Origin: G963667675 sp965249215
GTDB lineage: Bacteria; Chloroflexota; Dehalococcoidia; Lucifugimonadales; UBA3495
Direction of reading: 5' to 3'
DNA: 64,000 nucleotides
Assembly: GCA_965249215.1 (NCBI GenBank)
Contig: CBDFLN010000002.1
Span: forward strand, 310,001 to 374,000
Shown here: one piece after another, positions 1-8,113 of the stretch
Numbering within the stretch: position 1 is the stretch's first letter
How the letters are laid out: each line of letters opens with the position of its first letter
Notes under the pieces: generated by a model
Databases searched by the model: none
What the model was told of the DNA's origin: nothing
Seen by the model: the letters and a program-made list of their open reading frames with translations, nothing else
Position numbers and translations under genes: made by a program

Positions 1-1284
1 CTCCACCGAGATGCCTGAGGGCAGCACCCCGTTGACTGTGGCGGCCACGTCTATCACCCCGGTGAACAGGAAAGCGTATAGTGCGGCCGCCTGGGCCGGC
101 CAGAGGAGCATCAGCGCGCCGGTCTGCCACGGATGCCGCCGCCGGATGATCTCAGCCACTGCAACGCCAACCAAAGCGCCGGCAATCACCAGGTCCAAGA
201 CTGGTGGCCCGAAGGACCATGCCCCGTCCAACGGGCGGAATATGGCGATGTAAACTGCTCCCGCCACTGCACACGTCACACCCAACCCCAGTGTTCCAAA
301 CCCGGCCGCCAATTCCCGGTCGCGGCTCAGCCACGCCAGACCCCCGACCGCCGCCCCAACCACCAGTAAGTGGAACCACCAAGCACCGTGGTATACCGGC
401 AAGCTGATGAAGGGCGCTCCCCACTCCGGCGCGCCTACGATCCCCGTCGTCACGCCCGCCGGGTTCACCAGCGTCAGTCCCAAAGCGTCCTGCGCCAGGC
501 TTGCCAAGGCAGTCCATTGAGGAAGTGTCAGGGTGACCAGCAATAGCAGAAACCCCGCAGCACCAGCCAACTGGTAAGTTCTAGTGCGGCCAAGTACCCA
601 GGACTTCAGCTGCGGGACGGCCATCACAAACACCGCCGCCCCCAAGAGCAGGGTGACTATATAGGCGGTTTCTTTCGTGGCGAACATGAACGCCAGGACT
701 GCCGACGCCAGGTACAGGTACCGGTGCTTGCCCTCCTGCAGGTACCGCCACATCAATATCAGCAGGGCCAAGGCCCAGAATGCCATCAGTATGTCGTTAC
801 GGCCGAACCGGCTGAAATACAGCAACACCGGCGAAAGCGCCAGCATCACGCCGGCCAGCAGCGCTCCTGCCCGCCCCAGGTAGTCGCGCAAGAAGTAGGG
901 CAACCCCACCAGCGCCGCGCCGAACAGGGTGTAGCCCAGGCGGGCGGTGAAGTCCGAGTCCCCAAATATGCGGAAGATGAAAGCGGCGAACTCTATCTGA
1001 AACGGGCCGTGCATCCAGGGCGAATGAATATAGTCCGAGCCAAATACCCACGGCCACCCGCCCAGGAGCCCTTCGCTGTTGACCAGCTTCCACGAGGCGT
1101 ATATGTGTATCGCCTCGTCGTAGTGCATCGTCCGGCCGCCCAACTCCCATAGCCTCATCCCCAAGGCCAGGGCCACCAGTACAAGGAAGCCCCACTCCAC
1201 CCAGCCCAGCCTCCACCCTGGCCGGAACCGGGCCAGCAGTTTGCGGGGACGGCCGGCGCTATCGGATTGGACTTCGTTCATCAT
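1..1284 (-). CDS. Agl23/TIGR03663-like membrane protein (partial, runs off left edge)
   Basis: The frame is open from an ATG-ATG pair at 1284 to the window edge, so the C-terminus is missing. The protein is a polytopic membrane protein. Near the N-terminus it has the family signature YDEAIHIYASW, then HGPFQIEFAA and GDSDFTARLGY, followed by several hydrophobic segments. This matches the TIGR03663/Agl23 family, related to GT39-like mannosyltransferases and linked to surface glycosylation or flippase activity. It starts 10 bases after the stop of the DUF2298 gene, so the two form an operon, an arrangement typical of Chloroflexota. The exact substrate is unknown. Confidence 0.85.
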   Translation of the reverse strand, partial: MMNEVQSDSAGRPRKLLARFRPGWRLGWVEWGFLVLVALALGMRLWELGGRTMHYDEAIHIYASWKLVNSEGLLGGWPWVFGSDYIHSPWMHGPFQIEFAAFIFRIFGDSDFTARLGYTLFGAALVGLPYFLRDYLGRAGALLAGVMLALSPVLLYFSRFGRNDILMAFWALALLILMWRYLQEGKHRYLYLASAVLAFMFATKETAYIVTLLLGAAVFVMAVPQLKSWVLGRTRTYQLAGAAGFLLLLVTLTLPQWTALASLAQDALGLTLVNPAGVTTGIVGAPEWGAPFISLPVYHGAWWFHLLVVGAAVGGLAWLSRDRELAAGFGTLGLGVTCAVAGAVYIAIFRPLDGAWSFGPPVLDLVIAGALVGVAVAEIIRRRHPWQTGALMLLWPAQAAALYAFLFTGVIDVAATVNGVLPSGISVE

Positions 1285-1294
1285 CCGCTGTTGT

Positions 1295-3703
1295 TCAGCC
1301 GTCGCCCGCCTTGAATTCGTAGACTACTACGCCGTCCCTCTCGAAGGAGGCTTTAAGGAAATCGCCAAATCCAGATAGATGCTCGGCTCCATACGTCGCC
1401 TGCTCCCGCTCCCCCACGTACACGTAACGAACGTCGTAACCATCCAGCAACCGGCGGACTGCCTGGCCGTCGCTGCTCCGGTAGATCCGTTCCACATCCT
1501 CCTCCCGGCCCGCAAAAGCCTCGCTTCCGCCTCGCCACTGGAATTCGTGCCCTTTCCATCCCAGCACCGTCGGCAGGCCGGTGGCAGACGAAATCCTACC
1601 GAAGTCCGAGTAGTTGGGCCCCACAGCCTCTACGATGCGTCCCCAGGGAGCTTCGTCCCGCAGCCACTCGATGGCCTCGTACTCCCCCGGGTCCCGCTCT
1701 CGAATAAACGCCAGACCATCCAGCGTATTCCCGCCAGGCCGGCTGCTTGGCTCCAACACTCCCGTGCGGTCCAACACCGCCCCTACCGGGTAGTACGCCG
1801 ATGCAACCAGCAACACCGCCGCCGCGGCGGCCCAAACGTACCGTCCCAACCCGGCCGAAAGTCGCGTCCGCGCTGGGACCCCGCCGCCGCCCGACTCCTG
1901 CGCCGGCTGTCTTCTGGAACTCCAGTAGTACAGCCCGTAGACCCCCGCGACGCCCAGCAGCAGCCAGGCTTGGTAGTATACCTTGAACACCGTGTTCATG
2001 CGCCGGAACGCCCCGCCGAAGGCGTCGCTGACGTAGAAAAGTTCTGCTCCCGCCAGCAGGCAAAAGGCCGCCGCCGCCAACAGCAGCGGGAAAGCCGCGC
2101 CCGTCTCCCGCCCCAATCGGATTCGCTGCGCTGCGCTGTAGGCCGCGACTCCGGCGATGGCCAGCCCTGGCAATACCCACAGACCCCGTACCGCAACGTC
2201 GGCCAACGCAGTCCAGAGGCCGTCCCTGGGGACGTGCAGCGCCAGCACGATGCCCGACCAGACCAAGATGGGCGCCGCCGCCGCCGCCAGGACCAACCCG
2301 GCCAGCGGCGCATCGTCCCTCGCCGGCAGCCGCAACCCCGGCAACTGCCGCACAAGAAACGACGCCGCAAGCACCGCCAAAAGCCCCATGGTTATGAAGA
2401 ACAGGAACGGTCGGGTGCTTACGTCCCGCAGCGGCAGTATCCCTCCTGTCTGGCCATCTAGGGCCAAGTAGAATGGCAGGAACAGCACCCCCGCCAGAGC
2501 CAATATGGGGACCACCAAAGCCGCCGCCCGCAGCATCGCCTGCTGCAGGTCTCCGCCCGCGTCCCGGTAACACCTGATTAGGACTGCGACTCCCAGCAAC
2601 GCCGCCAAGAGAGGCAGGTCCCAAAGGTTGATGAAGCCCAACGACCCTATGAACAGCGCAGCTGCTGCAGCCTCCACCGGGTGACGCCGCAACCATCCCA
2701 AGCCCAGCGGCTCCTCAGACCGGAACAGGTTCAGCACCACAGCCAGGGCCAGCAGTAGGAAAGGCAGGCTTAACATGTGGGCGTGCAAGTCGCCAAGCAG
2801 GAAGCTGAACATTGGGAACTCGGTAATCGTATAGTCCAGTTGCTGGCCGTTCTCGAAGGACCCGATTACCCGCGTTGCCTGCCACCACCAGTTGGGGGCG
2901 TCGGGGAATGCCCCCGAACCGGCCGGGCCTGCTTCCAGCCCGGCAATGCCCACCCAGCTCCAGAATCCGTCGCCTCCCCAACCCCTGGCGTTGACAAACT
3001 CCAGTGCCCCTTCGAGGTTCCCAATCAGCAATATCAGCGCCGGTGCGGCCAGCCCGAACCCGATTCCCGCCCTCATGCTCCCCCCTGACAGCCTCACCAG
3101 GTTGTACAGCAGGCCGAAAGCCCCGATTGCCGCGAGTGCGGGCACCAACGATACCGCCAGGTTGTACCCCACGTTGGAAGGGATGGCCGTCAACTTCACC
3201 AGGAAGGCCATGATGAAGTGGCCGAAGTAGTAGTAGCTGATGGAATGACCCGACAGCCACGGGTCCTCGGGGGGGAAGTGCCGGCTCTGCAGCACCGCGT
3301 TCAGGAAACCGAAGTCCATCGGCTTCTCCGTTCCCCGAATCGCCGGAGCCTCCGACGTAATCCATAGCCAGAGGAAGAAGAAGACCAGGAACACCGCCTC
3401 GGCCGCTATGAGAGTCCGCCATTCCTCCTTTAGGAACGCCCACATTTCCTTAGCAGTTCCCCTGAAGACCAGGGCGCTTATCACCCCGGCCACAACCGCA
3501 ATAGCGATGATCGTCCATTGGGTGTTGGGAATCACCCGCGTCAACCCGGCAATCCACAGCACGTAGGCCAGCATCACCAGGACCATCGGTTTGGCGAAGG
3601 TTATTCCCCGGTCGGGAAGCCTGCGGAACAACACGAAGCACAACGGCAAGGCCAGGACGCCCAGCAACTCCACGGTTAAGAGCCAGGTTAAGGCGTCAAC
3701 CAT
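1295..3703 (-). CDS. DUF2298 ('YYY') polytopic membrane protein
   Basis: An 802-residue integral membrane protein with many hydrophobic segments. The diagnostic stretch near residues 125-170 includes MDFGFLNA, PPEDPWLSG and SISYYYFGH, the triple-tyrosine motif behind the 'YYY' name. The family (DUF2298, TIGR03662) occurs in Chloroflexota and archaea and is thought to act in envelope glycan assembly. The C-terminal part is soluble-looking (about residues 680-800). The start is the ATG at 3703. It is cotranscribed with the downstream Agl23-like gene. Biochemical function is not established. Confidence 0.88.
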   Translation of the reverse strand: MVDALTWLLTVELLGVLALPLCFVLFRRLPDRGITFAKPMVLVMLAYVLWIAGLTRVIPNTQWTIIAIAVVAGVISALVFRGTAKEMWAFLKEEWRTLIAAEAVFLVFFFLWLWITSEAPAIRGTEKPMDFGFLNAVLQSRHFPPEDPWLSGHSISYYYFGHFIMAFLVKLTAIPSNVGYNLAVSLVPALAAIGAFGLLYNLVRLSGGSMRAGIGFGLAAPALILLIGNLEGALEFVNARGWGGDGFWSWVGIAGLEAGPAGSGAFPDAPNWWWQATRVIGSFENGQQLDYTITEFPMFSFLLGDLHAHMLSLPFLLLALAVVLNLFRSEEPLGLGWLRRHPVEAAAAALFIGSLGFINLWDLPLLAALLGVAVLIRCYRDAGGDLQQAMLRAAALVVPILALAGVLFLPFYLALDGQTGGILPLRDVSTRPFLFFITMGLLAVLAASFLVRQLPGLRLPARDDAPLAGLVLAAAAAPILVWSGIVLALHVPRDGLWTALADVAVRGLWVLPGLAIAGVAAYSAAQRIRLGRETGAAFPLLLAAAAFCLLAGAELFYVSDAFGGAFRRMNTVFKVYYQAWLLLGVAGVYGLYYWSSRRQPAQESGGGGVPARTRLSAGLGRYVWAAAAAVLLVASAYYPVGAVLDRTGVLEPSSRPGGNTLDGLAFIRERDPGEYEAIEWLRDEAPWGRIVEAVGPNYSDFGRISSATGLPTVLGWKGHEFQWRGGSEAFAGREEDVERIYRSSDGQAVRRLLDGYDVRYVYVGEREQATYGAEHLSGFGDFLKASFERDGVVVYEFKAGDG

Positions 3704-3813
3704 GGGTCAATGGTAACAAGGGTGCAGCGCCATGAGCAGTGCGCCGCTAAGAACCGGCGGAAGGCGTAGGCTAGCGGTGGAGCCCCGGGATACGCAGGGT
3801 TGCGGTAGAGCCG

Positions 3814-3873
3814 CGCAGAAGGGGTCGGGTTGCGGCAGACCAGCGCAGAAGGGGTCGGGTTGTGGCAGACCAG
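3814..3873. repeat. two 30-bp tandem repeats in the DUF2298-ftsY gap
   Basis: Two adjacent 30-bp units (3814-3843 and 3844-3873) differ by one C/T and begin CGCAGAAGGGGTCGGG. Degenerate partial units lie on both sides (about 3791 and 3874). The 325-bp gap 3704-4028 holds no convincing gene: the frames crossing it only translate the repeat. Confidence 0.7.
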
Positions 3874-3938
3874 CGGGAGACGCGGGGTGGCGGTGGACCC
3901 GCGAAAGCCGCAGGGTGTCCGCAGAGTCCTCCCTTGTA

Positions 3939-4016
3939 CGCCCTTCCGTAAAACCCTCCCCCGTTCGCCTTTCTGTAAAACCCTCCCCCGTTCGCCCTGA
4001 GGTTCTCGAAGGGCCT
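3939..4016. repeat. 27-bp tandem repeat plus degenerate hairpin
   Basis: Two 27-bp units (3939-3965 and 3966-3992) share GTAAAACCCTCCCCCGTT. They run straight into a hairpin-like sequence (GCCCTGAG, then CTCGAAGGGC) near 3993-4013. It resembles the widespread intergenic 'TTCGCCCTGAGC...GAAGGGC' palindrome of environmental bacteria. It lies just past the ftsY stop and could act as a transcript end. Confidence 0.55.
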
Positions 4017-4028
4017 AGCCGAGGCGGA

Positions 4029-4985
4029 TCACGGTACCGGGGCCAGCAGGGCGTCGATGAACTCCCTGGAATCGAAAGGCGCCAGGTCCCCCAGGCTCTC
4101 GCCCGTGCCGATGAAGAGTATTGGTACCTGGAGTTCCCGTTTGATTGCAAGGGCTATTCCCCCGCGGGCCGTACCGTCCAACTTCGAGAGGAAAATGCCG
4201 GTGCAGCCCACCGCTTCTTGGAATGACTTGGCCTGAGCCAGGCCGTTGTGGCCCGTGGTCGCGTCCAGCGTCAGTATGACCTGGTGCGGCGCCGACGGGT
4301 CCTGCCGGTTCAACACCCGCCGGATCTTGCGCAACTCCTCCATAAGGTTGGACTTGGTGTGCAGCCGCCCCGCGGTGTCTACGATCAGCACGTCTGCGCC
4401 CCGGGCTTTGCCGGCCTGGTAGGCGTCGTAGGCCACCGCCCCGGGGTCGGCGCCCGACGCGTGGCCGACTATTTCTACGCCCACCCTCTGCGCCAGGATT
4501 TCCAGCTGCTCCACTCCCGCCGCCCTGAAGGTGTCCGCCGCTCCAAGTATGACCTTCTTGCCTGCTTGCTGGAGATGGTAGGCCAGCTTGGCAATGCTGG
4601 TCGTCTTGCCGACGCCGTTGACCCCTACCATAAGAATCACGTAGGGGCCGGTATGTTCGCCGTCCAGGGCCCACAGGCCCTCCGGCTCGCCGGAGTCAAG
4701 GTCTTGCACCAAGGACTCTTTCAAGGCCTGAAACAAATGCTCCGGGTCTCCCAGCCGGTCTTCCCTGGCCCTCTTCCGCAACCCGTCGACGATCTCCAGC
4801 GAGGTCTCCACGCCGACGTCGGAGGATACCAGGGCTTCCTCCAGTTCTTCCCACACCGATTCGTCCAGGTTGGACGAACGCAGCAAACCCATCACCCGCC
4901 CCAGCCACCGCTCGCGGGTGGGTTTGACCGCCTCTTCCGTGGTTTTCTTGGTAGAGTCCCCGTCGCGCTTGAACAGGCGCAGCAT
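4029..4985 (-). CDS. ftsY: signal recognition particle receptor FtsY
   Basis: A 318-residue SRP-type GTPase that docks the signal recognition particle at the membrane for co-translational insertion. The N domain is at about residues 25-110. The GTPase (G) domain shows GVNGVGKTT at 121-129, DTFRAA at 151-156, DTAGR at 203-207, the DATTG loop at 241-245 and SKLDG at 267-271 (usually TKLDG), followed by TARGG. The long acidic A domain of E. coli is absent, as in many short FtsY proteins. It lies downstream of rnc on the same strand. Confidence 0.97.
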   Translation of the reverse strand: MLRLFKRDGDSTKKTTEEAVKPTRERWLGRVMGLLRSSNLDESVWEELEEALVSSDVGVETSLEIVDGLRKRAREDRLGDPEHLFQALKESLVQDLDSGEPEGLWALDGEHTGPYVILMVGVNGVGKTTSIAKLAYHLQQAGKKVILGAADTFRAAGVEQLEILAQRVGVEIVGHASGADPGAVAYDAYQAGKARGADVLIVDTAGRLHTKSNLMEELRKIRRVLNRQDPSAPHQVILTLDATTGHNGLAQAKSFQEAVGCTGIFLSKLDGTARGGIALAIKRELQVPILFIGTGESLGDLAPFDSREFIDALLAPVP

Positions 4986-5089
4986 CAGACCATCCTTAGA
5001 CAGGTGGTAATACGCTTAGCAAAGCTTATGTGGGTTTTGGGGGCTGGGTTTCATCCACCATGGCCGATTCTGAACGTCGGCGGGTCCTG

Positions 5090-5803
5090 CTATTCAGACC
5101 GCATGTTGACGCTGGCCGGCGCCACCCGCATCAGGGCGTTTTCCGCCGCCGTCCTCTCCGCTCCGGCCTTGCTGCCCCCGCGGCCCACCCCCAGCACCTC
5201 GTCGTCGACCACAACCTCCACTGTGAACACCGGCCCATGGTCCGGGCCGTCACATGACAATAAACGGTATTGCGGGGCCGGCCTCCCCTGCCCCTGCACG
5301 AATTCCTGCAGGCTGGACTTGGCGTTCTCTCTGGGGATGTTTCCGCCCAGGAACCCTTGCAGTTCTTGGGCCATGGTCTTCAGGATAAACTGTTGCGCCC
5401 CTGCATATCCCCGGTCCAGGTACACCGCCGCCACCACGGCTTCGAAGACGGCCGCTAGGGTCGATTCACGGTCACGGCCCCCGGTGGCCTCCTCGCCCTT
5501 GCCCAGCTTCAAGAACTCCCCGAGAAGGCACCGCTTCGCAACCCGGGCCAGCGTCTCTCCCCGCACCAGGTCCGAACGTCCCTTGGTAAGCTCTCCTTCG
5601 CTCAGGTCGGGGCGGCGCCGGTACAATTCCTCAGAAACGACCAACTCCAGCACCGCGTCGCCCAAGTACTCCAGCCGCTCGTAAGATGAAGAGAGCGGCC
5701 ATCCCTGCTCGTTGGCGTAGGACCCATGCACCAAGGCCTGATCCAGCAGTCGCCGGTCCTTGAACTCCAGGCCCAGGGCTGCTTGCAGGTTGCCGCTCTC
5801 CAA
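5090..5803 (-). CDS. rnc: ribonuclease III
   Basis: A 237-residue double-strand-specific RNase for rRNA and mRNA processing. The signature ERLEYLGDAVL is at 42-52 and supplies E45 and D49. The second metal-site helix reads STLAAVFEA at 114-122, so E121 is kept, but residue 118 is Ala where E. coli has Asp114. A C-terminal dsRNA-binding domain (about 160-232) ends with KAGAERTAAENAL. The start is TTG at 5803 behind AGGAGAA, and this SD overlaps the stop of the upstream DsbA-like gene, so the two are coupled. ftsY follows. Confidence 0.95.
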   Translation of the reverse strand: MESGNLQAALGLEFKDRRLLDQALVHGSYANEQGWPLSSSYERLEYLGDAVLELVVSEELYRRRPDLSEGELTKGRSDLVRGETLARVAKRCLLGEFLKLGKGEEATGGRDRESTLAAVFEAVVAAVYLDRGYAGAQQFILKTMAQELQGFLGGNIPRENAKSSLQEFVQGQGRPAPQYRLLSCDGPDHGPVFTVEVVVDDEVLGVGRGGSKAGAERTAAENALMRVAPASVNMRSE

Positions 5804-5811
5804 GGGTTCTC

Positions 5812-6444
5812 CTAGATTATGCCGTGGGGCCAGGGCGGCTGCGGCCGCTTCAGTTCGCCCATGTAAGCGAACTCGCTCATTGCTTTGGACAGCGTCTCGT
5901 ACATCTCAGCCGCTTGCTCGTCGGGAGGAACAAACACTTTCAGGAAGGCCGCTTGGCCGCCCGGAAAGACGAAGGTCGGCACCCCGAAGGCCCCGTACTC
6001 GTCCACGGCTTTGGTGTGGCTTTCTCCAATTTGCCTTACCAAGTCGGGGTCCGCCAGGTCTTCCCTGAAGCGGGCCAGGTCAAGCCCGGAGCTGGCCGCG
6101 GCTTGGAGAATTACCGCCTCGTCGTCCAAGTCGGCCCTGTCTTCGTGCCGCGCCCGGAGCAAAGTCATGAAGAAGGACTTGAAGGCCTCTTTGCCCTGTC
6201 GCTTAGCCGCCAAGCCGGCCTGGTGAGCCAGCAACGTGGGGTCCGAACCGTCCAAGATTTCCGGCTGTTCCCAAATCTTGAAGCCTTCTTCCCGATCGCT
6301 GTTGGCCTGGTTCAGACTAAAAGGCTGCCAGTCGATGTCCACCGGCTTTCCGGTCATCTCTTCTACTTTTGCCAGCCACACGGCGGCATTGTAGACGAAG
6401 GGTCAACGAAAGTCGTAGTAAGTGGTTACTTCTGGTTCAGACAT
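5812..6444 (-). CDS. DsbA/HCCA-isomerase-like oxidoreductase with in-frame UGA (candidate selenoprotein)
   Basis: The frame starts at ATG 6444 behind a strong AGGAGGGG, reads MSEPEVTTYYDFR, meets UGA (6403-6405, codon 14), then continues PFVYNAAVWLAKVEEM and on to TAG at 5812: 210 codons in all. In DsbA-superfamily proteins of this type (DFxCPWCY, DFRSPYAY) the codon after DFR is the redox Cys or catalytic Ser, so the UGA sits exactly on the active site. The cis-proline motif GVPTF is present downstream. A SECIS-like hairpin follows the UGA. The alternative is a nonsense mutation or sequencing error, or a shorter product from the GTG just after the UGA. No Sec machinery gene lies in the window. 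Confidence 0.75.
6363..6394 (-). promoter_or_regulatory. candidate bacterial SECIS hairpin
   Basis: Starting 14 nt after the UGA, the mRNA can form UGCCGCC-GUGU-GGC(U)GGCA: seven base pairs with one bulged U and a GUGU apical loop (6370-6388). A CUAC/GUAG outer stem encloses it (6391-6394 with 6363-6366). The apical loop begins 22 nt past the UGA and its first base is G. Both agree with the published bSECIS pattern (loop about 16-37 nt from UGA, G among the first two loop bases). Pairing was done by eye. Confidence 0.6.
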
Positions 6445-6568
6445 CTTAGCCCCTCCTGGTCTTCGTCGTGACTAGATTCTATCCATAGCCGCTATTGTTG
6501 TCAAAAACCGTGGTTCTCCTACAACCCACCGGGGGGCAGTCCGAGCCTGATTCAGGGGCCTCGTATGC

Positions 6569-6574
6569 TATAAT
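6569..6574 (+). promoter_or_regulatory. extended -10 element upstream of cca
   Basis: TGCTATAAT (extended -10, TATAAT at 6569-6574) lies about 50 nt before the cca start. No clear TTGACA is seen at the right distance, consistent with an extended -10 promoter. Confidence 0.5.
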
Positions 6575-6625
6575 AGCCGCCACAGGAGGCCCTCCACGCC
6601 GCAGCTTCAGCACATCTCTTCCCCT

Positions 6626-7888
6626 TTGAGCGCACTGAAAAGTAGCCTGGATGGCGAACAAATGTCCGTCCTGCGTCACGTGCGCCGAAGAGCTTTGTCC
6701 GGCCCCCCGTCAATTTACCTCGTGGGCGGCCCTGTCCGCGACGTTTTCCTGGGCAGGCCCGTCGCCGACTTGGACTTTGTCGTCGAGGGCGACGGTCCCC
6801 AGTTGGCCGGGGAGTTGGCTGCCGAGCTAGGTGGTCGGGTCGTTGTCCACGCCAGGTTCGGCACCGCCTCGGTAGCGTTGGAAGGCATGCGCGTCGACGT
6901 GGTCACCGCCCGGCGGGAGACCTACACGCGGCCCGCAGCGTTGCCGGACGTGACCGCGGGCAGCATCGCCGACGACCTCCACCGCCGCGACTTCTCCATC
7001 AACGCCCTTGCCTTGCCCCTGGCAGACAGCCGGCCGCAAGTGCTCGACCTCCACCGCGGCGTCGAGGACATGAGCAGCGGCCTCATTCGCTCTCTCAAAG
7101 CCAACAGCTTTGTGGACGATCCAACCCGTATTTTTCGCGCCGTTCGCTACCAACAACGCCTTGGCTTCAGCATAGAGGAAGAAACCCTCGGCCAACTCCA
7201 GGGCGCCGTTGCCCAGGGACACATAGCGTCTTTGACCCCCGACCGCGTCCGGCACGAGTTAGAGCGGATGCTCCAGGAAGACCAACCCAGCCAGCCCTTA
7301 CAAAGGCTTGCCGCCCTGGGAGTCCTGGCAGCGATACACCCGTCCTTGGCGGGCCCCCAAGTCGAGGCCCACCTGGCCGCTGTGGCCGCCCCAGACTCCG
7401 GTCGAGAAGACCGACCAGACCCACTGGTCTACTTGTCGGCGTTGGCCTACTCTCTGTCCACGGGCCAAGGCGAGGCCGTCATCCACCGCCTGAACATGCC
7501 CGCCCATTGGGCACAGGTGGTCCGGGACACCGTGCACGTCAGGGGACTTGAGAGCACCCTTGCCGGGCCCTCGTTGGCCCCCGCCGCCGTGGCCCGGCTG
7601 TTGGACGGCTTTAGCGCCGAAGCCTTGTGGGCCGTCTCCAGGCTTGCCGACTCGCCTGCGGCGGCACAACGCCTTACCGGCTATCTTAACGAACTACGCG
7701 GCGCGGCCCCGGCCCTGGACGGAAGCGACCTGCTGGCCATGGGCGTGCCCCAAGGTCCGTTGGTCGGCCGGCTGCTGCGGGAACTCCGGGACGCCAAGCT
7801 TGACGGCCGCGTGTCCACTAAACTCCAGGAACGCCGCTTGGTCCAGTCGGCGCTTACTCGCGAGGGGAGTCCAAACGGGCATGGATGA
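6626..7888 (+). CDS. cca: CCA-adding/poly(A) polymerase family tRNA nucleotidyltransferase
   Basis: A class II nucleotidyltransferase that adds or repairs the tRNA 3' CCA end. From the TTG at 6626 it is 420 residues: YLVGGPVRDVFLG at about 31-43, metal-binding DLD at 48-50, RRDFSINALA near 120, and the tRNA-binding motif FVDDPTRIFRAVRYQ just after. The C-terminal helical region is divergent. An ATG at 6662 (MSVLRHVRRR) is an equally plausible start. Its stop overlaps the ATG of the next small zinc gene, suggesting coupled translation. Confidence 0.92.
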   Translation: MSALKSSLDGEQMSVLRHVRRRALSGPPSIYLVGGPVRDVFLGRPVADLDFVVEGDGPQLAGELAAELGGRVVVHARFGTASVALEGMRVDVVTARRETYTRPAALPDVTAGSIADDLHRRDFSINALALPLADSRPQVLDLHRGVEDMSSGLIRSLKANSFVDDPTRIFRAVRYQQRLGFSIEEETLGQLQGAVAQGHIASLTPDRVRHELERMLQEDQPSQPLQRLAALGVLAAIHPSLAGPQVEAHLAAVAAPDSGREDRPDPLVYLSALAYSLSTGQGEAVIHRLNMPAHWAQVVRDTVHVRGLESTLAGPSLAPAAVARLLDGFSAEALWAVSRLADSPAAAQRLTGYLNELRGAAPALDGSDLLAMGVPQGPLVGRLLRELRDAKLDGRVSTKLQERRLVQSALTREGSPNGHG

Positions 7889-8093
7889 AGAAAACGAGCA
7901 AGAGACCTGCGTAATCTGTGGTGAACTGTTGGACGGCGTCCACCAGACCTCTTGCCAGATGTGCGGGGGCAGGTTTCATCAACCCTGGAGCAAGGACAGC
8001 GACATTCCAGAGTGCGGCCGCATCGGCAGCCACGAAGAGGCCCTGGCCATTGTCTTCTTGTGTGACGACTGCTACTACGGGCGCAGGCCCTAG
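7881..8093 (+). CDS. small zinc-binding protein
   Basis: A 70-residue protein starting at ATG 7881, eight bases before the cca stop. It has CVIC near residue 10, CQMCGGRFHQPW near 27-38 and CDDCYYGRRP at the C-terminus: three cysteine pairs plus a His, as in treble-clef or zinc-ribbon folds. It ends about 20 bases before the dehydrogenase gene, so it sits in a cca operon. Function unknown. Confidence 0.7.
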   Translation: MDEENEQETCVICGELLDGVHQTSCQMCGGRFHQPWSKDSDIPECGRIGSHEEALAIVFLCDDCYYGRRP

Positions 8094-8113
8094 CGTAGGC
8101 CAAGGCGGGCGAG

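Noticed and set aside
1379..2461. 360-codon plus-strand frame inside the DUF2298 gene
   Set aside because: Shadow of the DUF2298 coding strand in GC-rich DNA; Arg/Pro/Gln-rich without any motif.
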